The translations under genes were made by a program, and so were the position numbers. From Syntrophopropionicum sp964397525 (lineage in GTDB: Bacteria > Bacillota > Desulfotomaculia > Desulfotomaculales > Pelotomaculaceae), in the NCBI GenBank assembly GCA_964397525.1, contig CAYNIY010000017.1:1-33567 (forward strand): a stretch of 33,567 bases of DNA, written 5' to 3'. Each line of letters opens with the position of its first letter. Within the stretch, counting starts at the first letter, position 1. Positions 15,392-22,653 of the stretch are shown in pieces. The notes beneath the pieces were generated by a model. It saw only the letters and a list, made by a program, of their open reading frames with translations. It did no database searches and was not told the DNA's origin.

Positions 15392-15625
15392 GAGGAGACA
15401 TTTGACTTTGCCTTGTCTCTGGGCCTGGATGAAATTTCATTTAACGTCCCTTATCCATTACCAGGCTCAAAGCTGTACGAAAGAGTTTCTGACGTGAGCG
15501 ATGATGACTGGACCTTTGAAAACGAGACAAGGTTTCTGTATAAAAGTGAATTCGATGAAAAATGGCTGAAAAAGAGAATCCGGGAAACAAATGAGATATT
15601 TGCCGAAATGGGAAAAACCAGGTGA
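15392..15625 (+). pseudogene. Duplicated 3' fragment of the radical SAM gene
   Basis: This 234-bp stretch repeats the last 78 codons of the gene at 12811-14118, including its TGA stop, with a single base difference that changes the codon for Gly to Glu near the C-terminus. It lacks the cobalamin domain, the 4Fe-4S motif and a start with a ribosome site, so it cannot encode a working enzyme. Near-identity points to a very recent duplication. The left edge abuts a family B palindrome and a family A palindrome begins 8 bp after the right edge, implicating these elements or recombination between them in its origin. Confidence 0.9.
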
Positions 15626-15633
15626 ATCACAGG

Positions 15634-15661
15634 GGAAGCAAGGGGACGTTCTTTTTGCTTC
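15634..15661 (+). repeat. REP-like palindrome, family A
   Basis: GGAAGCAA and TTGCTTC arms with a GGGGACGTTCTT core, followed by TTTTTG. It starts 8 bp after the duplicated fragment. Confidence 0.88.
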
Positions 15662-16005
15662 TTTTTGTTTTTGATGTCCTTTTATATGTTTTTCATGTGT
15701 TTTCTATCGAGGGTTATGCCCGAGGAGATGTATGATGTTTTTACGATAAAATATCGTTTCCACATTTAACATTTTGCCCTTAACTATGTACATATATTAG
15801 GTTTATCAGCAGATAAGGCATCGAAATCTTAATAAAACGTTAACTTTTTAGAAATCTTTGTTTAAGATTTCTAATTTACAGTTATTACAAAGACAGAACT
15901 CGTATAGCCAAAACATTCGCAGCTAATGTCGTTTAATTGCCTTGCTGATATGCAAGATATTGCTGCGATTATTTACTTACTATTTACATGATGAAGGATT
16001 GTTAA
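15662..16005 (+). other. Gene-free AT-rich leader region with hairpins
   Basis: No convincing ORF is present. The stretch contains an 11-bp perfect hairpin (15848-15874) and a nested stem pair: TCGCAGC (15917-15923) with GCTGCGA (15962-15968), enclosing CTTGC/GCAAG (15941-15956). It precedes the cyclic-di-GMP riboswitch and should hold its promoter, which I could not place with confidence. Confidence 0.6.
15848..15874. repeat. Perfect 11-bp inverted repeat
   Basis: TTAGAAATCTT and AAGATTTCTAA flank a 5-base loop TGTTT. It is either an operator or a hairpin ending upstream transcription; no T run of terminator quality follows. Confidence 0.6.
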
Positions 16006-16077
16006 TATGGGAGCGATGAATACGGGGATGTATTTGGACGCTTTTCCCCATATGAGCTGGCAGCGTAACCGACCATA
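16006..16077 (+). ncRNA. Cyclic-di-GMP-II riboswitch aptamer
   Basis: The segment matches the class II cyclic-di-GMP aptamer as I recall it from Clostridium: GATGAAT near the 5' end and TAACCGACC near the 3' end, with paired elements in the right order. The closing stem P1 is TATGG (16006-16010) with CCATA (16073-16077). A pseudoknot-type pairing joins GGGGA (16024-16028) with TCCCC (16045-16049). A further stem joins ACGCT (16038-16042) with AGCGT (16062-16066). The P1 3' strand shares CC at 16073-16074 with the terminator stem that follows, so ligand binding is predicted to favour read-through (an ON switch). The controlled gene encodes a secreted fibronectin-III protein, a typical surface target of this second messenger. 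Confidence 0.85.
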
Positions 16078-16100
16078 CAAGGTCGGATTTTGTGTTTTAT
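16069..16100 (+). terminator. Riboswitch-controlled intrinsic terminator
   Basis: CCGACC (16069-16074) pairs with GGTCGG (16081-16086) around ATACAA, followed by ATTTTGTGTTTT. The 5' strand overlaps the aptamer closing stem, so the two structures exclude each other. Confidence 0.8.
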
Positions 16101-16228
16101 TTCGGACAGATTTATTGAAAGTTTGGGCAAAAAAAGACTGAAGACATTGAAGTGAAGGAGGTAAATATAAAAAGTTTATGATTAATTAAGTATTAAAGGA
16201 GATGTCAGTTTGAAAAGGAGAGATAACC

Positions 16229-17983
16229 ATGAGATTAAGGAATACCTTCATCCTTAGCATCCTGCTTTTCACCCTGGTGCTGTTTGCAGCGCAGGCCAAG
16301 GCGGTATGGGCCATCGTTGATCTTCTGCCGGCGCCGACAAACCTGAAAGCCGTGGTAACTGAAGACAAAAAAATCAAGATCAGCTGGAGTTCGCCATCCG
16401 ACCCCTGGCAGATGCACGCTTTCGCTATCCGCGAAGCAAACCAGCAGGTTAGCGATGCGAAGTTCAACGGGCCCCCGTCTGACGGCAACGTGGTATACTT
16501 GTTACCACCAGAGGGCGATAGATACATTATTGGCTTAAGCTATAATGACCGGGACGGCCATAGCAGCAACATAGCCTATACATCTGTTGTCTTCGGCGCC
16601 CCTTATGCACCGGTCAGCCTAAAAGTGAGCGATGTCAAATGGTACGGCACTTTAAAACTTTCCTGGACAGACACCAACGTTGCCGAGACCGCCTGGGTTA
16701 TAGACGTGAAAGGCACTGACAGCCAGATGAAACCCGCCAGCAGGAGGATTGAGCTGCCGCCGCACGAAGGAGCCTCTGTGGAAACAACTATCACCAGCCC
16801 TTTGGAGCCTGAAGGCTATTACACCTTTACGGTGTACGCAAAGAACGGTGGATTTGTCGGCCCTTCAAAGCAGGTCAACGCAGCCATAAAGATGGCGCCG
16901 CCCTCCAATTTAACTGCTGAAATTGCAAATGACAGCACTCCCCATGTTGATCTCCAGTGGACAAAAAACTCGATCATGGATAGTATCTTCCAGATCGAGC
17001 GGACCAATCCCGACGGCACAAAAACCTATATCAACGAAATATATGAAGATGACCACAGTTATGACCAGGATGTAAAGCGTTCGTCGACATATAAATACAG
17101 GGTCAGGGCCATTTATGAAAGCCGACCCGAATACAACTCCGACTTTTCCAACCAGGTATCCATCACAATACCAGGAATAAAGATCGCGGTCACTCCATCT
17201 CTGCGTCAGGTTATTACTAACACACCGTCGCTCCCGACTCCTCCGGCACCTGTCGCAGAAGCGCCGGCTGCACCGTCACAGCTCACAGCAACCGCAGAAG
17301 CTGCAGACAAGGTGATATTGAACTGGCATGACAACGCGGATAATGAAACTGGGTTCAAGATCGAACGTGACAGTGTCGTGATAGCAACAGTTGATGCTGA
17401 CGTGGAATCCTACAGCAACAGCGCGCTGGCCGCCGATACCAGTTATATCTACCGGGTAAGGGCATATAACAATGAAGGGAATTCCGGCTATTCAAACACA
17501 GCCAGCGCCACCACCTTTTCACAAACCGCAACACCTCCACCAACCCCAACAAATCCAAACACTCCCGCTGATGTTGAGCCGGGAGAAAATATCTCTCTGA
17601 GACTCTATATCGGTAAAACAGAATACTATGTCAACGGAGCGCTGCAAAACATGGACACAGCCCCTATTATCCTCGAAGGCAGAACCCTGATGCCAATCCG
17701 ATACGTGGCAGAGCCCCTCAGCGCTTATGTCGGCTGGATCGCTGCTGAACAAAAAGCAACCATATCAATGGAAAATAAGAACATCGCGATCTGGATCGGC
17801 AAAAACCAGGCTATAATTAATGGCCATGCGAAGTACCTGGATGAATCAAACACTAAGGTCGTACCTGTAATCGTGCCCCCGGGCAGGACTATGCTGCCCC
17901 TGCGCTTCATTGCCGAGAACCTCGGCTGCGAGGTGGGCTGGAACGCTGCCCTCCAGGAGGTGACAATCACATATAATCCTTAA
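16229..17983 (+). CDS. Secreted fibronectin type III / copper amine oxidase N-terminal-domain protein
   Basis: This 584-residue exported protein has a signal peptide ending near AAQAKA (residue 25) and three consecutive fibronectin-III-like domains (about 30-112, 114-220 and 222-315; APTNLKAVV, APVSLKVSD, PPSNLTAEI starts). A Pro/Ala-rich linker leads to a fourth FN3 domain (about 350-432; WHDNADNETGFKIERD). After a Thr/Pro linker comes a C-terminal copper-amine-oxidase N-terminal/stalk domain (about 455-584) with the paired motifs GRTLMPIRYVAEPL and GRTMLPLRFIAENLG. It has no catalytic domain and probably acts as an adhesin or cell-envelope scaffold. A GGAG site lies 8 bases before ATG. The gene sits about 130 bp behind a cyclic-di-GMP riboswitch terminator, so its expression should follow the sessile/motile switch. 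Confidence 0.88.
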   Translation: MRLRNTFILSILLFTLVLFAAQAKAVWAIVDLLPAPTNLKAVVTEDKKIKISWSSPSDPWQMHAFAIREANQQVSDAKFNGPPSDGNVVYLLPPEGDRYIIGLSYNDRDGHSSNIAYTSVVFGAPYAPVSLKVSDVKWYGTLKLSWTDTNVAETAWVIDVKGTDSQMKPASRRIELPPHEGASVETTITSPLEPEGYYTFTVYAKNGGFVGPSKQVNAAIKMAPPSNLTAEIANDSTPHVDLQWTKNSIMDSIFQIERTNPDGTKTYINEIYEDDHSYDQDVKRSSTYKYRVRAIYESRPEYNSDFSNQVSITIPGIKIAVTPSLRQVITNTPSLPTPPAPVAEAPAAPSQLTATAEAADKVILNWHDNADNETGFKIERDSVVIATVDADVESYSNSALAADTSYIYRVRAYNNEGNSGYSNTASATTFSQTATPPPTPTNPNTPADVEPGENISLRLYIGKTEYYVNGALQNMDTAPIILEGRTLMPIRYVAEPLSAYVGWIAAEQKATISMENKNIAIWIGKNQAIINGHAKYLDESNTKVVPVIVPPGRTMLPLRFIAENLGCEVGWNAALQEVTITYNP

Positions 17984-17991
17984 GCGTTAGA

Positions 17992-18019
17992 GGAAGCAAG
18001 GGGACGGTTCTCTTGCTTC
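17992..18019 (+). repeat. REP-like palindrome, family A
   Basis: GGAAGCAA and TTGCTTC arms with a GGGGACGGTTCT core, 8 bp after the FN3-protein stop. A further TTGCTTCC half-arm follows at about 18028. Confidence 0.87.
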
Positions 18020-18061
18020 TTTCTATTTGCTTCCCCTCGCTGCCAGGGTGGGATGTTTCTG

Positions 18062-18180
18062 AGGGACAGAGGTGGCATGACCCTCTGTCCCTATTGCGGG
18101 GACAAGGGACCTGTCCCTCTGTCCCTCCTAGGTGAAGTGAAACAAGGGGGTGGGACAAGGTGCCTGTCCCCTCTGTCCCC
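18062..18180 (-). repeat. Cluster of three degenerate family B palindromes
   Basis: Three diverged copies lie at about 18062-18091, 18098-18127 and 18152-18180, each of the form GGGACAxGGxxCCTGTCCC followed by CTGTCCC. In these the GGTACC centre has decayed (GGGACC, GGTGCC), so they are older than the copies around the transposase. Confidence 0.75.
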
Positions 18181-18326
18181 CGGTTTTTTAAATTAAGGAA
18201 TATTTAACATTATCGAAATAATATATTAAGTAAAACAAATTATTATTAAGTTGTGGTATTTTTTTGCTTGTCAGGATAACACCTGCCCCATGACATCCCT
18301 TTAAAAAGATTAAGGGAGGTGATTCT

Positions 18327-18596
18327 ATGGCAACAGTTCCAAAAACAAAAGAAAATCTTAAAAAGTGCCAGTGTATAAAATGCCCAACCTACATTTTATA
18401 CTGCAGGTTGGAGTCAATGCCGGGCAACGTAATACTGGTGTTGAGTGAAATGGAAAAACAAGTTCACGGTGAAGCAATGTTTTGCGCTTATGGAAAAAGC
18501 AAATGTATCAATGAAGAAAAGGGTTGCGTCTGCGGTACCTGTGATGTTTTCAAAGAGTATAGTCCCGGTAAAGGGTATTTCTGTCTTGGTAAGTAA
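18327..18596 (+). CDS. DUF2769 cysteine-rich small protein
   Basis: This 89-residue protein matches the DUF2769 family. Cysteines occur in CQCIKCPTYILYC, FCAYGKSKC, CVCGTC and the final YFCLGK, a spacing suited to zinc or Fe-S binding. There is no signal peptide. GGGAGGTGATTCT precedes the ATG with the usual spacing. It is isolated between palindromic repeats. The family is found in methanogens and anaerobic bacteria and has no known activity. Confidence 0.85.
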   Translation: MATVPKTKENLKKCQCIKCPTYILYCRLESMPGNVILVLSEMEKQVHGEAMFCAYGKSKCINEEKGCVCGTCDVFKEYSPGKGYFCLGK

Positions 18597-18673
18597 ACAG
18601 CAATGAACACAAACGGGTAACTGCTAACGGCCGTATCCGGGGTAATGTGTGGGGTGTCAGAGGCAAATGACAA

Positions 18674-18702
18674 GGAAGCAAGGGGACGGTTCTTTTGCTT
18701 CC
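18674..18702 (+). repeat. REP-like palindrome, family A
   Basis: GGAAGCAA and TTGCTTCC arms with a GGGGACGGTTCT core, followed by TTTTTG. A family B remnant (CCCCTCTGTCCC) lies about 25 bp further on. Confidence 0.88.
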
Positions 18703-18839
18703 TTTTTGTGTTGCTATCACCTGTTTGCCCCTCTGTCCCATCCGCAATAAAAATATTAATAAATTGACGCGCGGTTACTAAATTTTAGCTGATATAATAA
18801 GTTTAGCTTTGAAGCTCAATTTTTTAAGGAGGCAGGAAA

Positions 18840-19175
18840 ATGGACCAAATGATGGCTTACTGCGGCGTAATGTGTGACCAGTGTCCCGCATACAAAGCTA
18901 CTATGGATAATAATGATGAACTGCGTAAAGTAACAGCGGAAAAGTGGAGCAAAATTTACAAGAGCGATATTCGGCCCGAGCAGATCAACTGTCTGGGATG
19001 CCGCTCCGGGAACCGTTTTTACTATTGCCAGATCTGTGATATCAGGGCTTGCGGGATAGAAAAACAACTCGCGCACTGCGGCGAGTGTGACTCTTTCCCC
19101 TGCAGCAAAGTGAATGTTGTACTGGACCATATGCCCAGCGCCAGGAAAAGGCTTGAAGCCTGCGGAAAAAAATAA
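18840..19175 (+). CDS. DUF3795 cysteine-rich protein
   Basis: This 111-residue cytoplasmic protein has the DUF3795 pattern: AYCGVMCDQCPAYKAT at the N-terminus, CLGCRSGNRFYYCQICDIRACG in the middle and HCGECDSFPCSK near the end. Twelve or so Cys residues in CxxC pairs suggest zinc or Fe-S binding; the biochemical role is unknown. AAGGAGG lies 7 bases before the ATG. A TATAAT at 18793-18798 could be its -10, but no good -35 is spaced correctly. The CvfB-like gene follows after 17 bp, so the two are likely co-transcribed. Confidence 0.88.
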   Translation: MDQMMAYCGVMCDQCPAYKATMDNNDELRKVTAEKWSKIYKSDIRPEQINCLGCRSGNRFYYCQICDIRACGIEKQLAHCGECDSFPCSKVNVVLDHMPSARKRLEACGKK

Positions 19176-19192
19176 TTAAGAGAAGGTATGAG

Positions 19193-20038
19193 ATGATCGA
19201 ACAAGGGAAAATGCAGCTCCTGGAAGTAGTCAGAAAAGACCGGCAGGGGTTATATCTGAATGCAAAAAGGGCAGAAGACAAAAATGATATCCTGCTGCCC
19301 AGGAAGCAGGCGCCGGAGGGTATCGGCATCGGTGAAGAAATAGAGGTCTTTGTATATCAAGCGGCTGAGGAACGCCTGCTTGCAACGATAAAAAAACCGA
19401 AGCTGCTGCTAGGTGAACTGGCCGTTTTAAAAGCAGTTGACGTGACAACCTTTGGCGCCTTTTTAGACTGGGGCCTGGAGAAGGATTTGCTGCTGCCGGT
19501 GAAGGAGCAGACCGGCAGGGTGGTTAAAGGCGGGTCATACCTGGTGGGATTATTTATAAACAGCAGGGGCAGATTATGTGCAACCATGAAAATATATGAC
19601 TTGCTCAGCTCCAAATCCCCGTATAAAGAAAATGACAGGGTGCACGGCACCATTTACAATATCAATCAGGATTTGGGCGCTTTTGTAGCGGTAGACAATA
19701 AATTTCATGGCTTGCTGCTGAACAATGAGCTGTATGGCAGCTATGCCATCGGTGACAAGGTCGAAGTGAGAGTCAAAAAGGTAAGACAGGATGGCAAGCT
19801 GGAATTAAGCTTCAGGCAGGAGGCCTATAATGAAATAGAGAATGATGCCCAAAAGATCCTGGAAAGGTTGAAAATGGGCGCTGGCACTTTGCTTCTTAAT
19901 GACAGCAGTCCTCCTGAACAGATCAAAGCGGAGCTGAAGATGAGTAAACGGGCCTTTAAAAGAGCTGTGGGCAGGCTGTTGCTGGAGGGAGCAATTAAGA
20001 TCACTGACACAGGCATTGAGCTGACCTGGAAAGACTGA
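19193..20038 (+). CDS. cvfB: CvfB/YitL-like S1-domain RNA-binding protein
   Basis: This 281-residue cytoplasmic protein resembles the CvfB family: several S1-like OB folds followed by a winged-helix domain. The first S1-like unit covers residues 1-65 and the second about 70-140 (LAVLKAVDVTTFGAFLDWGLEKDLLLPV). A third spans about 145-210 (NDRVHGTIYNINQDLGAFVAVDN, GDKVEVRVKKVRQDGKLELSF). The C-terminal winged helix ends the protein (MSKRAFKRAVGRLLLEGAIKI). In Staphylococcus CvfB affects virulence gene expression and binds RNA; here a general post-transcriptional role is inferred. Length agrees with the family. It lies 17 bp after the DUF3795 gene. Confidence 0.9.
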   Translation: MIEQGKMQLLEVVRKDRQGLYLNAKRAEDKNDILLPRKQAPEGIGIGEEIEVFVYQAAEERLLATIKKPKLLLGELAVLKAVDVTTFGAFLDWGLEKDLLLPVKEQTGRVVKGGSYLVGLFINSRGRLCATMKIYDLLSSKSPYKENDRVHGTIYNINQDLGAFVAVDNKFHGLLLNNELYGSYAIGDKVEVRVKKVRQDGKLELSFRQEAYNEIENDAQKILERLKMGAGTLLLNDSSPPEQIKAELKMSKRAFKRAVGRLLLEGAIKITDTGIELTWKD

Positions 20039-20097
20039 AGGGCCAGTTGCCGGAAGAATATAATTTAAAACAAACCACAGGAATCGGGAGAGGTTAA

Positions 20098-20379
20098 ATG
20101 GATATGATAAAAAAAGGCGAAAATATATTTTATGTCGGTGATGATGTTGACCATGTATCAGCCAAAATAACTTTTGTTCATCGAGCTGAGGACAAGATCA
20201 TGATTAACCACACTTTTGTTTCTGAACCTTTTAGAGGTCAAGGGATAGGACTGCAATTAGTTAAAGAGGTAGCAGAGTACGCGCGCCAGGAAAATAAAAA
20301 AATTATTCCTAAATGTCCCTATGCCAGAAAAGTCATGACCAACAGCGATGAATACTGTGATGTGCTGGTCAAAACCTGA
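20098..20379 (+). CDS. Small GNAT-family N-acetyltransferase (YjdJ/Gtn-like)
   Basis: This 93-residue protein is the compact GNAT type containing only the acetyl-CoA core. The pyrophosphate-binding loop is FRGQGIGLQLVKEV (about residues 44-57), preceded by the beta strand HTFVSEPF, and the end is KIIPKCPYARKVM, typical of the YjdJ/human NATD1-like group. The acceptor is unknown. A GAGAGG site lies before the ATG; a second in-frame ATG at 20104 is also possible. It starts 59 bp after the CvfB-like gene on the same strand. Confidence 0.87.
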   Translation: MDMIKKGENIFYVGDDVDHVSAKITFVHRAEDKIMINHTFVSEPFRGQGIGLQLVKEVAEYARQENKKIIPKCPYARKVMTNSDEYCDVLVKT

Positions 20380-20450
20380 TTTTTCTTCTGCAACGACTGG
20401 CAATGCCTATGGATTTTCACATCCATGCCTGGTTTCAGGCAAGCAGCAGG

Positions 20451-20476
20451 TAAGCAGAGGGACGTTCTTTTTGTTT
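20451..20476 (+). repeat. Degenerate family A palindrome
   Basis: TAAGCA, then GAGGGACGTTCTTTTTG, then TTT: the core is intact but both arms have decayed. It overlaps the likely -35 of the next gene. Confidence 0.6.
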
Positions 20477-20498
20477 GACCCCGGTGAAGGTGTATAAT
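20471..20498 (+). promoter_or_regulatory. Possible promoter of the DUF4015 gene
   Basis: TTGTTT and TATAAT are separated by 16 bp, 18 bp before the start codon. The -35 hexamer lies within the degenerate palindrome, so a repeat may have supplied part of the promoter. The short distance leaves a very short leader. Confidence 0.45.
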
Positions 20499-20515
20499 GC
20501 AGAAGAGGTATGTTC

Positions 20516-22237
20516 ATGAAAAAAAATGTGCTCTTATCAGTCATCATTCCGGTAGTGGTACTGCTTCTGGCAGGCTGTTTTGTGCTGTCAGATAAAAATC
20601 AGGAGGCTGGAAAAGAAAACAAGAAGATAAATGATTTTAATAATGTGCCGGCAGAAAAACAAGCTGCATTGCTACTGGAGAGAGAAGAGCTGGAAAAACA
20701 GCGCCAGGTTCATCTGGCGGAGTTTTATCTGCCGCTGCCGCCCTTAGGACAAGAGCACGAAATGAAGACCGTGAAGGCAAAGGCCTTATACCTGACAGCC
20801 AATGTGGCAGGCTTTGGCTTTGCGGAAGAAAACGTCAATTATTATGCCGCGTATATCCGCTCCCGCAGCGGCGAATCGGGGCTGCCTGCCGACACTAGCC
20901 GCCTGGCTGAGATCAACAAGCTGGAAAAAGCCCTGGCGATCTGCGAGAGCACAGAGGTCAACGCCCTGGTTATTGACATCAAGAATGATGACGGTCTTGT
21001 CACCTGGGGCAGCGATATAGAGGCTGTCGGCCAAGTCGGCTCCAACTGGGCAGCTCCGTTCGCGGATTATGCCGCACTGATGGACTACCTGAAGAAAAAA
21101 GATATCTATTGCATCGCCCGGGTAGTGGCCTTCAAGGACCCGTATTTTGCCTGGAAAATGAGTGGGCACGCGATCCAGCTGAAATCGGGCGGGGCCTACC
21201 AGGATGATGACGGTTTTGCCTGGGTAAACCCCTTTGATGAATATGTGTGGAAATACCTGGTCGCGATCTCAAGGGAGGCGGCGCTCAGAGGATTTGATGA
21301 GATTCAATATGATTACGTGCGTTTCCCGGACGATGCCGCACATTACAATCCAATCACGGAATTTCCGGGCCGCAACGACAGAGACAAAGATGAGGGGATA
21401 GAGGATTTCTTAAAGTATGCCCGGGCAGAACTGGCGCCTTATCAGGTCCATGTAGCAGCGGACGTGTTCGGTTTTATCACCCGTTCCTGGGACGATCAGC
21501 CTGAAGATATCGGGCAGACCTGGCGGAAAATAGCCAACCAGGCGGATTACATCTGCCCGATGATTTATCCCAGCCACTATGGACCAGGGCTGTATGGTTT
21601 TGATGTGCCGGACCAGTACCCCTATGATGTATCCAGGTCGGCATTAATGGAAGCGCTGGAACGAAATGCCGCGCAAAAAAACCCGGGAATCATCAGGGCA
21701 TGGTTCCAGGGCTTTACAGCGCCGTGGGTCGCAGGCCATATCAACTATGATGCCACAGCAATTTCCGATCAAATGGTGGCTGCGATGGAGCTCGGTGTTG
21801 ACGAGTACATCATCTGGAATGCCAATAATAATTATGATCCAATGACATTTTTCTACCATGACCGGATAAACAACAGCGTCAGAGTAAACGGCGCAGACAT
21901 TTTGGCGAGAACCCCCGAGATGGCGGTAAAAAGATACTTGGAAGCAGAGAAGAACAAGTACTATGATCATGTATATCTTTTAACCCCGATGGCTGAGAGA
22001 CAGGACAATTATGATGATTTTGCCGCGCCAATAGAAGAGAGCCAGCTGGTTCTCAACAGCTATGAAATACTCGGGATCACTGACAACGGAGATGGCACCT
22101 GGACGGCGGCGGTCAATGTAGATTACAGCTCAAACAAAGGAACCGCGGCGATGAATGAAGCGACGTATAAGATCTTCTTGGAGAAGGACATGTATAAAGT
22201 CAGCAAACCTGAAATAGCCTGGGTTGTTGGACAATAG
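20516..22237 (+). CDS. DUF4015 putative glycoside hydrolase, lipoprotein
   Basis: This 573-residue exported lipoprotein has the signal peptide MKKNVLLSVIIPVVVLLLAGC with the lipobox LAGC. A charged linker (residues 20-85) precedes a TIM-barrel-like domain of the DUF4015 putative glycosyl hydrolase family (about 85-450). Recognisable segments are VKALYLTANVAG, NALVIDIKNDDG, GFDEIQYDYVRFPDD, VAADVFGFIT, YICPMIYPSHYGPG and IIRAWFQGFTAPW. Acidic residues in IDIKND, YDYVRFPDD and ADVFG are catalytic candidates. A C-terminal beta-rich unit follows. The ATG at 20516 is 7 bases from AGAAGAGG; the ATG at 20510 is too close to it. The TAG stop shares its G with the next family A palindrome. The polysaccharide substrate is unknown. 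Confidence 0.87.
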   Translation: MKKNVLLSVIIPVVVLLLAGCFVLSDKNQEAGKENKKINDFNNVPAEKQAALLLEREELEKQRQVHLAEFYLPLPPLGQEHEMKTVKAKALYLTANVAGFGFAEENVNYYAAYIRSRSGESGLPADTSRLAEINKLEKALAICESTEVNALVIDIKNDDGLVTWGSDIEAVGQVGSNWAAPFADYAALMDYLKKKDIYCIARVVAFKDPYFAWKMSGHAIQLKSGGAYQDDDGFAWVNPFDEYVWKYLVAISREAALRGFDEIQYDYVRFPDDAAHYNPITEFPGRNDRDKDEGIEDFLKYARAELAPYQVHVAADVFGFITRSWDDQPEDIGQTWRKIANQADYICPMIYPSHYGPGLYGFDVPDQYPYDVSRSALMEALERNAAQKNPGIIRAWFQGFTAPWVAGHINYDATAISDQMVAAMELGVDEYIIWNANNNYDPMTFFYHDRINNSVRVNGADILARTPEMAVKRYLEAEKNKYYDHVYLLTPMAERQDNYDDFAAPIEESQLVLNSYEILGITDNGDGTWTAAVNVDYSSNKGTAAMNEATYKIFLEKDMYKVSKPEIAWVVGQ

Positions 22238-22267
22238 GGAAGCAAAGGGACGTTCTTTTTGCTTCCC
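22237..22267 (+). repeat. REP-like palindrome, family A
   Basis: GGGAAGCAAAGGG, then ACGTTCTTTTTGCTTCCC, starting at the last base of the DUF4015 stop codon. Confidence 0.9.
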
Positions 22268-22275
22268 AAAACAGA

Positions 22276-22613
22276 GTGGACAGGAGGGACAGGTACCTTG
22301 TCCACACGATATGATTGGCGGGATAAATCACGCCCCACAGGAGGCTCTGAGCAGGGGTCATTCTAAACGACAGTGAAGAATCTGGTTTAGATCCTTCGCT
22401 GCGCTCAGGATGACAAACTCTGGCACTCAGTGGACAGGAGGGACAGGCAGTGGACAAGAGGGACAGGGAGGGTGGACAGGAGGGACAGGTACCTTGTCCA
22501 CAGGTGTTACTTATGTCGTCTAACGGTACCAGACAGAGGATACTCATGATATGTCTGTCGTTGTGTGAAGCCAGACATGGATCGGGACACATCCGAAATC
22601 AGGAGATGTCCCC
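22276..22613. repeat. Mosaic repeat island 1 (families B, E, D, B, C)
   Basis: This gene-free stretch consists of short palindromic repeats joined end to end. In order: family B (22276-22305); a GGCGGGATAAAT-type hairpin (22317-22334, family E); an arm pair TCATTCTAAACGACAG/CGCTCAGGATGACA (22357-22415, family D); a cluster of two partial and one full family B units (22430-22501); and a GGGACACATC/GATGTCCCC palindrome (22583-22613, family C) preceded by GTTGTGTGAAGCCAGACA. The same order recurs at 25774-26091. Confidence 0.82.
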
Positions 22614-22653
22614 AAATGAATCCGGGACAATTTAAGAAACGGATTAGGTATGA

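Noticed and set aside
15413..15625. A 70-residue ORF that looks like an independent small gene
   Set aside because: It is part of the 234-bp duplicated 3' end of the radical SAM gene and has no ribosome site or complete domain.
18764..18798. TTGACG and TATAAT as a promoter for the DUF3795 gene
   Set aside because: The spacing is 23 bp, too long for sigma-A. The TATAAT alone may be used, but no -35 fits.
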